A stretch of 64,000 bases of DNA from positions 16,475-80,474 of the forward strand of contig JBOEGJ010000035.1 in assembly GCA_050633365.1 (NCBI GenBank), given 5' to 3'. Below, piece by piece: positions 1 through 9,144 of the stretch. The number at the start of each line of letters is the position of its first letter. Positions within the stretch are counted from its first letter, which is position 1. Below the pieces are notes generated by a model. That model worked only from the letters and a program-made list of their open reading frames with translations. It was not told the DNA's origin and made no database searches. Origin of the DNA: Pseudomaricurvus sp050633365. Lineage in GTDB: Bacteria > Pseudomonadota > Gammaproteobacteria > Pseudomonadales > Cellvibrionaceae. Both the position numbers and the translations under genes were made by a program.

Positions 1-53
1 GGTAGTAGGTCAAGAGCAGTACCCAAGAACATCCCGCAGCTCCAACTTTTTTG

Positions 54-119
54 CCTAGCCACTAGAAACTAGCCACTCCCCCCACATCTCACTTGTGCCC
101 TTTAAGGTATCTCGCCCCT
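54..119 (-). repeat. Composite intergenic repeat, inverted orientation
   Basis: Holds the CTAG-rich element (CTAGCCACTAGAAACTAGCC) and the CACTTGTGCCCTTTAAGG element in reverse orientation, just past the 3' end of the leftward symporter gene. On the sense strand of that gene it reads in the usual order of the family. Only one arm is visible at the window edge. Confidence 0.8.
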
Positions 120-125
120 CCCAAC

Positions 126-1529
126 CTACCTATCCAATATCGCCTGACGAATCTCTTTATGCCGCTCGTAACTCAACTGATATTTGCGAGAAATCACTAT
201 GGTCGACATAAACAGCAAGAACATCACCGGCCCCGCAAGAATAGCCAGACTAGTAACGGCATCCGGGGGAATGTTCTGCGGTGTGGCCGACTGAGGGAAA
301 CGAATAACATCCAAGCCAATACCGGCAAAAAAGCTTCCAAAGCCATAACTGGCTTTGGTGGCAAAAGATCTTGCGGCAAAAAATAACCCCTCCTCTCGCT
401 GTCCAGTTTCCAGCTCGTTCTCGTCAATAATATCCGATAGCATCGAATCGAGTACGATCACATAGGCGATGAAGAACACCTGAGAAATACCATTAAAACT
501 GAATACCACCAAAAACTTCTGTTCCGAAGCCAAGGTTTGAAAAATACCCAACAAATAGAGAGTGATCGGCGCGAAAGCGAACAGTGACCCCATCAAGACA
601 CAGATGGTCAAAGCCCCCCGCTTATCAAAACGTCGCGCTAACCACTGTGCAACAAGCGACGCAAACACAATGCCTACCACCACCGACGCGGCTAGCCCCG
701 CCAAATGCTCTGACTGAAATCCAAATACGTAGGTAGCCACATACACTAACAAGGTTTGAATGACCCCTGCGAGGGTGGTGAAATACAAACTCAAACTGAA
801 GAGCACTCGAAACGACGGATACTTGAGACTCTTAAACACCTGCATAAAGGCAAGTAGCGGATGTGTGCTGGCTGGCGCAATCACCACTTTCGGCAGATCC
901 GCGACCACCTTGCGAGTCGCAAATACCGTCCACAACATCGAGCAGCTACCCACTACCCCACAGAATAACCCAAACTTCGGGTAACTCTCGGCGTTTAACA
1001 GGCCATTGGGGTAAGCCTCTGTGGGTGGGAAAAACACCGCAAAACCAATGACGCTGCAAAGCAAGATCCCCGCATAAGTGAAAAACACACGATAGCCAAT
1101 CAGCGAGGTTCTCTCATGATACCCCCTCACCATCTCGGCCCCCAATGAAAGGTGGGGGACAAAAAACAAGGTCAACATTAACCGCACCGCAATCGCACCC
1201 AACAACATCCAAGCGAATAACTCGCTTTCATTGAGTCCGCTAGGTGGGCTAAACAATACATAGATGGCAACACCAAACGGTAAAGCCCCCATCAACATAA
1301 AAGGGTGACGACGCCCCCAGCGAGATTGAAATCGATCCGAGATTTGCCCCACCATAGGGTCGGTGACAGCATCGACCACAAGAGCCAATAACGCTGCGGT
1401 GCCGGCAAGGCTGCCCGACAATCCCAGTACTTGGTTGTAATAGAAAAATAAAAAGGTGTTAAACGCAGCTTGTTTGACGCCATCGGACATCTGCCCAATG
1501 CCATAACCAATTTTGGTCGCTAGCTTCAT
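126..1529 (-). CDS. GPH-family sugar:cation symporter (MFS)
   Basis: A 467-residue inner-membrane carrier of the glycoside-pentoside-hexuronide:cation symporter family (MelB-like). It probably imports a sugar or glycoside with Na+ or H+; the substrate cannot be read. About twelve hydrophobic segments are visible. The N-terminus has the family signature: KIGYGIGQMSDG, then FFYYNQVLGL, DAVTDPMVGQISDR and SRWGRRHPFM, the loop between helices 2 and 3. An ATG further upstream would add 17 charged residues not typical of the family. The ATG at 1529 is preferred because GAGAGA lies just upstream and MKLATKIGYG matches the usual start. No sugar-degrading enzyme adjoins it, so it may be a single-gene unit. 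The family call is firm, the substrate open. Confidence 0.87.
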   Translation of the reverse strand: MKLATKIGYGIGQMSDGVKQAAFNTFLFFYYNQVLGLSGSLAGTAALLALVVDAVTDPMVGQISDRFQSRWGRRHPFMLMGALPFGVAIYVLFSPPSGLNESELFAWMLLGAIAVRLMLTLFFVPHLSLGAEMVRGYHERTSLIGYRVFFTYAGILLCSVIGFAVFFPPTEAYPNGLLNAESYPKFGLFCGVVGSCSMLWTVFATRKVVADLPKVVIAPASTHPLLAFMQVFKSLKYPSFRVLFSLSLYFTTLAGVIQTLLVYVATYVFGFQSEHLAGLAASVVVGIVFASLVAQWLARRFDKRGALTICVLMGSLFAFAPITLYLLGIFQTLASEQKFLVVFSFNGISQVFFIAYVIVLDSMLSDIIDENELETGQREEGLFFAARSFATKASYGFGSFFAGIGLDVIRFPQSATPQNIPPDAVTSLAILAGPVMFLLFMSTIVISRKYQLSYERHKEIRQAILDR

Positions 1530-1853
1530 AGACCAATCTCTCACGATTTTTTTATTGTCGTTATTAAGCCGATGAACCAATAACGGCCAAAACTGGCTGT
1601 CGGGCTACCACAAAACACTGAAAACGCAGCGGAAAAAACCAAACAGCATCATCAATCTGCAGGCATCCTCGGTGTCACAGATTACACGCCGCCTCGACAT
1701 CAAACCATCAAAAGCTCAAATACCAAGAGAAACACTATGGCCAGATACTAGGCCACCACTTAAGCCGAAGAATTCGACCGCTCTGCGGCTGAGTGCAAGC
1801 TGGTCACATCTCATTCCAGCCCTGTCGATAAAGCGCGGCGCTGGAACCTAGCA
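1530..1853. other. Intergenic, no gene seen
   Basis: About 320 bases between two leftward genes. I see no convincing reading frame, RNA gene or strong hairpin. It is free of the heptamer arrays common elsewhere in this window and presumably contains the symporter promoter. Confidence 0.5.
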
Positions 1854-3056
1854 CTACTGTGTCGAGTTAAAACGCCGGCACAATGGAACCGCACTGACTC
1901 CATGCAGAAAGGTGCTCAATAAAACTGTCAGAGTAACCACACCATAGGCGTATTCATAACCACTGACGCCAACAGTGCCAATCAACATCAACAAATACAA
2001 AATAGAGGCGATGCCTCTCGGCCCGAACCATCCCACAAAGCCGACGCTTTTCAAATCATATCCAGCACCGATCATCGACACCGCCACCGGCAACATTCGA
2101 ATCACCGTCAGGCTCAAGAGGGCATATACGAGGGCATTCAAATCCCAAAAGGGCAATAAATAAGGCACCAACAACATGCCAAATAGCAGAAATACAAAGA
2201 GCGACAACAACTGCCCCTCGGCCTCACCAAACTCCTGAATGCGCTCTCTCACCGCCGGTGTTTTTGCCCCCAACATCAGACCGGCGAAAAACGCGGCAAT
2301 AAACCCATTGCCATGAAACAATTCCGCCGCTGCATACGCCATCAACGCCAAGGAAATCGAGGATAAGCGCTGAAAGGCACCCTCCATCCAACCGTTCGAA
2401 GCTGCGCGGTCAACCAAGAAACCACCCGCCAGCCCCACCATCGCGCCAATCAATGGCCCTAAAGTAAGCTGTTTCAACATAAAGCCAAACCAATTATTAC
2501 TGCCGTCTAACACCTGAGCGCCGTCGGTAATAATGGCCATGGCCACAATGATCGGCGGCAACACAATGCCATCATTCAAACCGCTTTCAATACTCACCGA
2601 TTCACGAATATTCAGTGGTACATCAGGGCTTTTAATCACCGCCTGCCCCAAGGCCGCATCGGTGGGCGCCAACATCAACGCCACCAAAACAATCCACACC
2701 AGATCCAACTGCGGCAACAACCACAGCGCCATACCCCCTCCCGCGGCAATACTGAGCGGCAAACCAATCAATAACAAGCGAGCGGGAAGCCCCGCCAACA
2801 CCTTGGCCAACTTGTTAAATTGAATCATCGATGCGTCGGTGAACAGAATCAGAATCAGCGTAATTTCCGCGACGACTTTCACCGTGTCACTACTGATATG
2901 AAGGCTTACCAAATTTAATCCCAGCGGCCCTATAAACAACCCAGTGGCCACAAAGACCATGGGGCCTGTGACAGGGAAATGTTCGGCTTTCTGAGAAAAA
3001 AGACCAAAACCAAATATCAGAAGTGCCATAAGAATTAAGGCGGGATGATCGTGCAT
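1854..3056 (-). CDS. CPA1-type Na+(K+)/H+ antiporter
   Basis: A 400-residue integral membrane protein of the monovalent cation:proton antiporter 1 family (NhaP/CPA type), expected to exchange Na+ or K+ for protons across the inner membrane. Visible features are an N-terminal helix (ALILMALLIFGFGLFSQ), the family segment TGLFIGPLGLNLV, LMLAPTDAALGQAV and SGLNDGIVLPPIIV (the ND region carries the transport Asp), and FFAGLMLGA and GPRGIASILYLL near the C-terminus. No cytoplasmic regulatory domain follows, so this is a short form. I chose the ATG at 3056 because the helix begins directly after it; the frame is open to 3110 but that extension is polar. No partner gene is adjacent. Confidence 0.87.
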   Translation of the reverse strand: MHDHPALILMALLIFGFGLFSQKAEHFPVTGPMVFVATGLFIGPLGLNLVSLHISSDTVKVVAEITLILILFTDASMIQFNKLAKVLAGLPARLLLIGLPLSIAAGGGMALWLLPQLDLVWIVLVALMLAPTDAALGQAVIKSPDVPLNIRESVSIESGLNDGIVLPPIIVAMAIITDGAQVLDGSNNWFGFMLKQLTLGPLIGAMVGLAGGFLVDRAASNGWMEGAFQRLSSISLALMAYAAAELFHGNGFIAAFFAGLMLGAKTPAVRERIQEFGEAEGQLLSLFVFLLFGMLLVPYLLPFWDLNALVYALLSLTVIRMLPVAVSMIGAGYDLKSVGFVGWFGPRGIASILYLLMLIGTVGVSGYEYAYGVVTLTVLLSTFLHGVSAVPLCRRFNSTQ

Positions 3057-3184
3057 AGTGTTCGTCCTTGTCAGCCTAGCTAAGTCTTTATCAATCACGT
3101 CTTCGAACATAAGTGTTGCAGATCAACACCCGAGCCTCGTTTATAACTCAATTCGAAGAAAGATTCAGAGCTTTCATTGAGCCC

Positions 3185-3222
3185 CGCAGCCACACAGCCA
3201 CGCAGCCACGCAGCCACGCAGT
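3185..3222. repeat. CGCAGCCA octamer tandem repeat
   Basis: Four to five tandem copies of an 8-base unit CGCAGCCA (one copy CACAGCCA) between the antiporter and the tRNA terminator. The unit differs from the GATNCGA arrays, though the period matches the GATGACGA octamer form. Confidence 0.75.
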
Positions 3223-3296
3223 CGGAAGCGTATCTCGGGCAACACGATTAGTTTTTGATCAAGGGTAATATCGGGATATGGGTAAAAGACGGACAT

Positions 3297-3332
3297 AAAA
3301 AAAGGCGATCCCAGTAAAGGGTATCGCCTTTT
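3297..3332 (-). terminator. Rho-independent terminator of tRNA-Leu
   Basis: Inverted repeat AAAAGGCGAT / ATCGCCTTTT around a short loop. Read leftward, the stem is followed by a run of T. It lies 25 bases after the tRNA 3' end. Almost the same stem (AAAGGCGATTCC) recurs after the SDR gene at 9047-9083. Confidence 0.85.
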
Positions 3333-3356
3333 CAGCTCTCTAGAGAGAGTTAAATA

Positions 3357-3443
3357 TGGTACCAGCGGGCGGACTCGAACCGCCACGGCCGCGAAGCCGG
3401 GGGATTTTGAATCCCCTATGTCTACCAATTTCATCACGCTGGC
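3357..3443 (-). tRNA. tRNA-Leu (anticodon CAA)
   Basis: An 87-base class II tRNA. The acceptor stem GCCAGCG pairs with CGCTGGT, the anticodon stem GGGGA/TCCCC encloses loop TTCAAAA with anticodon CAA (reads UUG), a long variable arm follows, the T arm has GGTTCGAGTCC, and CCA is encoded. The D loop region GAAATTGGTAGACA is typical of leucine tRNAs. It has its own terminator and no tRNA neighbour. Confidence 0.97.
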
Positions 3444-3832
3444 ACAGAGTTTCTGAGGTGTCCCTCAAAACAGGACGCGATTATATCAGTGGGATTTGAA
3501 GCGTCAATAGGCGCGACCTAAAATTTCTTTAATATCGTGCAGTTAGCGCTGATTGAGAGAATTTACTCCGCCAGCGAGAATCCTAGTCGCGCCCTTTATT
3601 ACTCACGCTCAAATAAGCTCCACTCAGATGAAATCACCCCGTACCAGTTTCAATGGCGATAGACCAAAAGCCCTTTACGGCAAATAGCATCATCAATATC
3701 TCGAATGTTGGTAGACGAATCTGCCAAGCTTGCCAATAATTAACGCTTATAACCAACTGCAAGTTTCCAAAGACGCACTATAGTTAAGGAACACATAAGG
3801 CAGCTAGACTCACCACTCTAAAGGATTTGATC
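3444..3832. other. Divergent promoter region, no gene seen
   Basis: About 390 bases between the leftward tRNA and the rightward dehydrogenase. It must hold both promoters. No open frame or RNA gene is convincing. AAAGGA at 3819-3824 is the ribosome site of the dehydrogenase. Confidence 0.5.
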
Positions 3833-5287
3833 ATGTTGACGCTCAACCGCCCGGACCTGCTCGCCACCGCCTCCTATATTAATGGCCAATGGCTGAAAGA
3901 TGACGCTAACACCGTTGCGGTGACAAACCCCGCCAATGGTGAGACAGTCGCTCACATCGCCAACCATGGCGCTGCCGAGACCCGAGCCGCCATCGACGCC
4001 GCCGAGGCCGCCATGCCCAAGTGGGCCGCAAAACCCGCCAAGGAACGCGCCAACATTTTGAGAAGTTGGTTCAACCTGATCATGGAAAACCAACAAGATC
4101 TCGCCAAGATCCTTACCGCCGAGCAAGGTAAGACCCTGTCGGAAGCCGCGGGCGAAATCGCCTATGGCGCCAACTATATCGAGTGGTTTGCCGAACAAGC
4201 CAAACGCATCGACGGAGACATCATTCCCGCCCCTTCCGCTGACAAACGCATTATGGTTATCAAGCAACCCGTCGGTGTCGTGGGCTCGATTACTCCATGG
4301 AACTTCCCCAACGCCATGATTACCCGAAAAGCAGCTCCAGCATTAGCGGCAGGCTGCAGCTTCGTGGGTAAACCTGCCACCGAAACACCACTATCGGCAT
4401 TGGCGTTATGCGTACTGGCAGAAGAAGCCGGTATTCCCCCGGGTGTTTTCAATATGGTGGTGGGGAAAAGCTCACGAGAAATTGGTGGCGAACTCACCAG
4501 CAACCCGAAAGTGAAAAAACTCACCTTCACCGGCTCGACGCCAGTGGGCAAAGTCCTGATGGAACAATGCGCAGCCACGGTGAAAAAGACCTCGATGGAA
4601 CTTGGCGGTAATGCACCCTTCATGGTGTTTGAAGACGCCGATCTCGATGCTGCCATTCAGGGGGCTCTAGCATCTAAGTATCGCAATTCAGGTCAAACCT
4701 GTGTCTGCTCTAACCGTATCTTGGTACAAGACTCGGTGTACGATGAGTTTGTCGCCAAGCTGAAAGCAGAAGTTTCTCAGTTCAAGCTGGGCAATGGCGC
4801 AGACGCTGGTACAACCCACGGCCCCATGGTGAACGCCAAAGCCGTAAAAGATGTCGAGCAGATGGTCAACGAAGCTGTCGACAAAGGCGCGGTGGCCACC
4901 GTCGGTGGTAAACCTTCCGATTTAGGCGCCTGCTTTTTTGAACCCACCATACTGACAAACGCCACACCGGACATGCGCGTGTTCAGCGAAGAGATTTTCG
5001 GCCCAGTAGCGCCGGTGTTTAAATTCTCCACCGAAGAAGAAGCGCTACAGATGGCCAACGATACCGAGTTTGGATTGGCCGCCTATTTCTACACCAAAGA
5101 CTTGGGGCGTATCTTTCGCGTTGGCGAAGGTCTCGAATTCGGCATCATTGGCATTAACGAAGGCATCATCTCAAATGAGATGGCGCCCTTTGGTGGGGTG
5201 AAAGAATCGGGCAGTGGTCGAGAGGGATCCAAGTACGGCATGGATGATTATTTGGAAATTAAATATATGTGTCTTGGGGGGATTTAA
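3833..5287 (+). CDS. gabD: NAD(P)-dependent succinate-semialdehyde dehydrogenase
   Basis: A 484-residue cytoplasmic aldehyde dehydrogenase that oxidises succinate semialdehyde to succinate, the last step of 4-aminobutyrate breakdown. Family motifs in order: cofactor segment TPWNFPNAMITRKAAPALAAG, then VGKPA, the loop FTGSTPVGK, the general-base motif MELGGNAPF (Glu), the nucleophile motif NSGQTCVCSNR (Cys) and EEIFGPVAPV. The second Cys two residues after the nucleophile is typical of GabD. ATG at 3833 is preferred over a TTG at 3827 because AAAGGA is eight bases upstream. No aminotransferase (gabT) or transporter is adjacent, so the role may be general semialdehyde detoxification. A GATGACGA array starts seven bases past the stop. 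Confidence 0.9.
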   Translation: MLTLNRPDLLATASYINGQWLKDDANTVAVTNPANGETVAHIANHGAAETRAAIDAAEAAMPKWAAKPAKERANILRSWFNLIMENQQDLAKILTAEQGKTLSEAAGEIAYGANYIEWFAEQAKRIDGDIIPAPSADKRIMVIKQPVGVVGSITPWNFPNAMITRKAAPALAAGCSFVGKPATETPLSALALCVLAEEAGIPPGVFNMVVGKSSREIGGELTSNPKVKKLTFTGSTPVGKVLMEQCAATVKKTSMELGGNAPFMVFEDADLDAAIQGALASKYRNSGQTCVCSNRILVQDSVYDEFVAKLKAEVSQFKLGNGADAGTTHGPMVNAKAVKDVEQMVNEAVDKGAVATVGGKPSDLGACFFEPTILTNATPDMRVFSEEIFGPVAPVFKFSTEEEALQMANDTEFGLAAYFYTKDLGRIFRVGEGLEFGIIGINEGIISNEMAPFGGVKESGSGREGSKYGMDDYLEIKYMCLGGI

Positions 5288-5293
5288 ATCCTA

Positions 5294-5365
5294 GATGACG
5301 AGATGACGAGATGACGAGATGACGAGATGACGAGATGACGAGATGACGAGATGACGAGATGACGA
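5294..5365 (+). repeat. GATGACGA tandem array (9 copies)
   Basis: Nine perfect tandem copies of the octamer GATGACGA immediately after the gabD stop. This is the octamer version of the GATNCGA heptamer family. It is followed by a reverse-complement fragment (GTCATCTTACTCG) near 5383-5395. Confidence 0.95.
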
Positions 5366-5403
5366 GATTGTATTCAAAATCGTCATCTTACTCGAAACGT
5401 CAA

Positions 5404-6260
5404 TTAGAAATTTAGGCTCACTCCAATCACTAGGCGTTCATCAAAAATTTCCAAGCCATCGGGGTGGCCATAAACATCATGGCCTTCTCGTATATCACTG
5501 TCGTGATAGCGTAAATCCACCGACATGACTCCGGCCCCGGTCTCGAGACTTTTGTTCACCCCCATATTCCAATGCTTCCAACCTTCGGCGCCATCGCCGC
5601 TGAGCGCTTGAAACCGTATGAGCCCGACACACTTAAACCGCTCTCAAAATTATAGGACGGGTGCAAAGCGTAGTTCACGCCACTCCAACCATCAACGCCA
5701 AACCAATCGTTCAGCGTTGGGGTAATTTCCGCAGACAAACGCCACCGATCAAAGCTCTTGCCCAGATAGATCCACAGTTCGGTGTAATCCAGCTCGCGAG
5801 CGTTTGGATAGGCGTAATGGAAAATAAACACATTGTAATCGAGCCCCGTAAAACCAAGATCGCCCGTCTTTCCAACAAACGGGGCCACCACGGTATCGAC
5901 GTCGGGGGACGATTTGAATTTATTGCTCGACACAAAAAGCCCTGCGTACCACTGGCTACAATGTGTCCAACTCGCGGTGCCCTGCACCGCGGGGATATCA
6001 CCGTCGGCGGTTTCTGATTCGCCGCGAAACACATAATCTGAGGCCAAGGTTAACTTACCAGACCACACCGAGCGGGGCTTATCCGAGCCACAAGCGTCGT
6101 CCTCCCCATTGGCCATGGTCCCCGCTGAATTCAACCACAAACAAAAGCCGAGCAAAATTGCCTTTAACGCTGGAATTATTCTTGAGGTACTGACCAAAAA
6201 TGAGCTCGCCTCTACTCCCAACGATTGATGGAGTCGGATCTTCGAGATTAGCACAGACAC
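5404..6260 (-). pseudogene. TorF-family putative porin, frameshifted
   Basis: An outer-membrane protein of the TorF putative porin family (TIGR02001-like): SGKLTLASDYVFRGESET at the mature N-terminus, then alternating beta-strand sequence. The intact frame stops at 5556 after a foreign-looking tail (SAAMAPKVGSIGIWG). The other frame downstream restores a proper barrel end, from FQALSGDGAEGW to ERLVIGVSLNF, with a stop at 5404. One missing T in the T run after GSYG (near 5594-5597) explains the break, so it is either a real mutation or a sequencing error. The GTG at 6260 overlaps the kinase stop (TAGTG). A TTG further in, before a hydrophobic segment and AGTMA, may be the true start. It is the last gene of the binding protein-kinase unit. 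Confidence 0.75.
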
Positions 6261-7804
6261 TAGGACTCTCCTTCGACAGCAGTGGGTAGCGTTTCTTTGG
6301 CCAAGGCAAGGGTCAGGCTGAACGTGCTCCCTTCATTAAGGTGGCTCTGCACTTTGATATCACCGCCCATTTCGTTCATCAAAAAATCACACAAGGCCAA
6401 GCCAATACCCGTGCCCTCGATCGCTTGAGACTCGGCATAGTCCAAACGAGTAAAAGGTTCGAAGACTTTGTGCATTTCGCTTTCAGGAATGCCAACACCC
6501 GTGTCGCGCACGTGCAAAATAAGTTGACCACCTTTCTCCTCTGACGAAATAATCACCTCACCACCGGGACGATTATATTTGACGGCGTTGGTGAGCAAAT
6601 TAATCACCACCTGAGTCATGCGACCGGGATCAACCAACACCGAAGCATCTCGACACCGACAGTGCAAAGTCACACCGTAGGCGTCGGCCATGGAATCGAC
6701 CATATCCAAACTGTCATCCAGTATTTTTTGCAACTGACAGGTCTGAATGTGTACTTTAATTTTGCCCTGTTCAGACTCCATGTAAGTCATAATATCGCTG
6801 ATCAACATGAGCAAATGATTGCCGGCTTTAAAAATGGTTTCTGCCATGTCTTTCATTTGTTCCGGCTTGTCTTTATCGGCGATTCGAATCTGACGCTTCG
6901 AAAATCCAATTATGGCGTTAAGCGGGGTTCTCAACTCATGGCTCATGCGCCCTAAAAACAGGCTCTTCGCCTTATTCGCCTGTTCAGCGATAACACGGGC
7001 ATCATCAAGTTCTTCGGTTCGAACTTTCACTTGAGACTCGAGATCGCGATTAAACTCATCGATTCGAACTTTATCTTGTTTGAGCTTTTCCACCATCAAA
7101 CGAAACTTTTCTTCGATTATGGTCAGCTCATTTTTGTAGCGTGATTCCAAATTAATCGAAAAGCGATCGAGGCGGTCTAAATCCACTTCATCAATGGCCA
7201 CTGTTAGTTTATTGAGAGGGTTGACCAACACCCGTTTACCCACCCAAAGAAAAACAAACCACAGGGCCATGGTTTTTATCATTGCGTTGAAAATCAACAT
7301 GGCAAAGCCCAGCTGAACACGATCGAATACCACTGAACTCGAGGAATAAACCGTCGCCCGACCAATCTCTGTGCTGCGTCCTTGGTAGTTATAGACCACC
7401 GGAAAATCGTAGGAAATCAATCCATCGCGATCGATTGTGTCCGATTGATCATCCGCCCCATTCGCACCCCCAAAAGAGGCCACTTGATCATTTTCGATAA
7501 CGACCCCTTTGGCCGAAAACAAAAGGTCTGCTTGATAGATTTTAATACCCGTAACAATGGGATTGGCCAATACCGCGTCGAGCACCGTATCGACCTGTTC
7601 TTGATCTAAGTTCCAAAGCGCTGCCGCCAATACCGAACCAAAAATAACTTCATTCGATTGCAGCTCCTTCGACACTGCCTCTCGGGTATAGCGGTACTCG
7701 GCAATAATATGAATACCCGTTACGGCAATGGCGATGGCGCAATAAAATGCGAATACCACTTTAATAAGCTGCTTGGAAATCGAGTGCTTCGCCGAGTTAG
7801 CCAC
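6260..7804 (-). CDS. Membrane sensor histidine kinase
   Basis: A 514-residue two-component sensor kinase. TM1 lies at about residues 10-33, a periplasmic sensor domain at 34-165, and TM2 at about 166-190 (MLIFNAMIKTMALWFVFLW). A HAMP-like linker and coiled coil run to about 280. HisKA follows with the phosphoacceptor His289 in SHELRTPLN, then HATPase_c with NLLTNAVKYN (N box), DTGVGIPE (G1) and GTGIGLAL (G2). No receiver domain is attached and no response regulator is in the window. The start is GTG with GGAG nine bases upstream. It sits between an OpuAC-type binding protein and a porin, which suggests that the binding protein presents a ligand to the kinase. Confidence 0.9.
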   Translation of the reverse strand: MANSAKHSISKQLIKVVFAFYCAIAIAVTGIHIIAEYRYTREAVSKELQSNEVIFGSVLAAALWNLDQEQVDTVLDAVLANPIVTGIKIYQADLLFSAKGVVIENDQVASFGGANGADDQSDTIDRDGLISYDFPVVYNYQGRSTEIGRATVYSSSSVVFDRVQLGFAMLIFNAMIKTMALWFVFLWVGKRVLVNPLNKLTVAIDEVDLDRLDRFSINLESRYKNELTIIEEKFRLMVEKLKQDKVRIDEFNRDLESQVKVRTEELDDARVIAEQANKAKSLFLGRMSHELRTPLNAIIGFSKRQIRIADKDKPEQMKDMAETIFKAGNHLLMLISDIMTYMESEQGKIKVHIQTCQLQKILDDSLDMVDSMADAYGVTLHCRCRDASVLVDPGRMTQVVINLLTNAVKYNRPGGEVIISSEEKGGQLILHVRDTGVGIPESEMHKVFEPFTRLDYAESQAIEGTGIGLALCDFLMNEMGGDIKVQSHLNEGSTFSLTLALAKETLPTAVEGES

Positions 7805-7821
7805 CTACCATCACTCCAACT

Positions 7822-7849
7822 GCACTGTGAGTAACGGCTCTCACAGTGC
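7822..7849 (-). other. Hairpin between binding protein and kinase genes
   Basis: Perfect 10-base inverted repeat GCACTGTGAG / CTCACAGTGC with an 8-base loop, overlapping the stop codon of the binding-protein gene. No T run follows, so it is more likely an mRNA-stabilising or partial-attenuation hairpin that lets the secreted protein be made in excess over the kinase. Confidence 0.7.
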
Positions 7850-8896
7850 CGCCTCTCGGTTGCAAGAGGGCGCTATCCACTCGAGCCAACGGCTATTGTT
7901 AGTTTGCAACCACTCCTGCGCAGCCGCCTCATGGGTCAAGCCATCCACATCCACCCTCGCCGCCAACTGGGCAATGGCCAAATTATCAAAAGAGACCCGC
8001 TGCAAGGTTTTGTAGGCGCAGGGCCAGCGCTGAACCATTCCGCTCCAAGCGGCTTTTTTCAGCCAGCCCCGAGCGGGGTTGCCGCAATCGTAGTGAAAAT
8101 TGGGGTTAATGCCCCAGGCCGGGTCAGTCTCACAGGCTGGCGCGTGTTCAGGGAACTCCACAAACTTACCTTTATAACGCGCTTCGACCCAATTGGGTGT
8201 CCAGTTAAAGAGCACCACCGGTCGCTGCTGTTTGGAAGCCGACTCTAGGGCTCGCCACAACGCATCGGCCTCGTCCACAGGTTCGACCTTAAAGTTCATG
8301 CCCAAGGCTCTCACTCGCGCAGCTTCGGGCTTTTCCCAAGGACCGGCGTAATAACGCCCGGTATCATTGCCATCTTCGCTGAACAGCGCCGAACAGGCTT
8401 TCAACGCCTTCCAATCGGGCAGGCCTGGGCAGAGTTCCTCAACATATTCTGGGTACCACCACTCCTCTCGAGTAATTGCAGCGTGATTTCCGGCATCCAC
8501 CAAACGCCCTGCCTTTACCATGCGTGTGAACATATCGGACATGGTGCCTTCCCACACCTCCACCTGAACGTGATCAAGCCCCAACGCCATGGCGCCCCAC
8601 TGCTCGGCCACAGAGCTCGACGAGTATTCAATCTGATAGCCCAACTCCGCAAAAACACCGCCGACTATATGCGCCAATATAATCTGACTGGACCAATCAT
8701 TGGTAACGATTCTGATGGGTTGATCCCCATTTTGCGGCGTTGCCATAGCCTTACCGACGCCAACGGATAAAATGGCAACCGTACATAGCCCCAGAAGCAA
8801 AGGCCGCAGAAACAAAGGCCTCAGAAGCACGTGTTTTAAAAACAAAGCGCGTAAAACCTGATCCCGAAAAAGATGGAATCTATCTACAACTAACAA
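7841..8896 (-). CDS. Glycine betaine-type (OpuAC) periplasmic binding protein
   Basis: A 351-residue secreted solute-binding protein of the OpuAC/ProX type. A signal peptide (hydrophobic core LLLGLCTVAILSVGVG, cleavage near KAMA) precedes the mature start with IRIVTNDWSSQIILAHIVGG. The family segment EVWEGTMSDMF and aromatic-rich loops (REEWWYPEYV, FNWTPNW) are typical of quaternary-amine cages. Such proteins normally feed an ABC permease, but no permease or ATPase gene is present. Instead a histidine kinase follows after a hairpin, so a sensing role is likely. The TTG start at 8896 is supported by GAGAGG seven bases upstream. The signal-peptide segment is encoded by a short degenerate DNA repeat (8789-8850), giving alternating Leu/Arg/Pro. 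Confidence 0.83.
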   Translation of the reverse strand: MLVVDRFHLFRDQVLRALFLKHVLLRPLFLRPLLLGLCTVAILSVGVGKAMATPQNGDQPIRIVTNDWSSQIILAHIVGGVFAELGYQIEYSSSSVAEQWGAMALGLDHVQVEVWEGTMSDMFTRMVKAGRLVDAGNHAAITREEWWYPEYVEELCPGLPDWKALKACSALFSEDGNDTGRYYAGPWEKPEAARVRALGMNFKVEPVDEADALWRALESASKQQRPVVLFNWTPNWVEARYKGKFVEFPEHAPACETDPAWGINPNFHYDCGNPARGWLKKAAWSGMVQRWPCAYKTLQRVSFDNLAIAQLAARVDVDGLTHEAAAQEWLQTNNSRWLEWIAPSCNREAAL

Positions 8897-9046
8897 GTGA
8901 CAACCTCTCGATCCTGTCTACAGTCTGGCGAGCAGTCACTGACTCCCTCGCCCCTCTCACGTATCTACTAAGCTTAGCCAACTCTGATTAAAGCGAAGCG
9001 TTAATTCACCAATACCTTGTCGCTGCGATAGAATTATTTCGAGCAC

Positions 9047-9083
9047 AAAAAAAGGCGATTCCTTCAACAGGAATCGCCTTTTC
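9047..9083 (-). terminator. Rho-independent terminator of the beta-oxidation operon
   Basis: Stem AAAGGCGATTCC / GGAATCGCCTTTT with a short loop. Read leftward, the stem ends in a T run (TTTTTTT). It lies about 60 bases after the stop of the SDR gene, the last gene of the leftward operon. The stem is nearly the same as the tRNA-Leu terminator. Confidence 0.88.
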
Positions 9084-9144
9084 AATCAAGCCAGTTGTGA
9101 GGGATTACTATTGCCTCTCGGCGCCACCCCTCACAAGCCGTTGG

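Noticed and set aside
3818..4656. Leftward open frames opposite gabD
   Set aside because: Composition shadows of the dehydrogenase gene; Gly/Val-rich and Ala/Ser-rich peptides without motifs.
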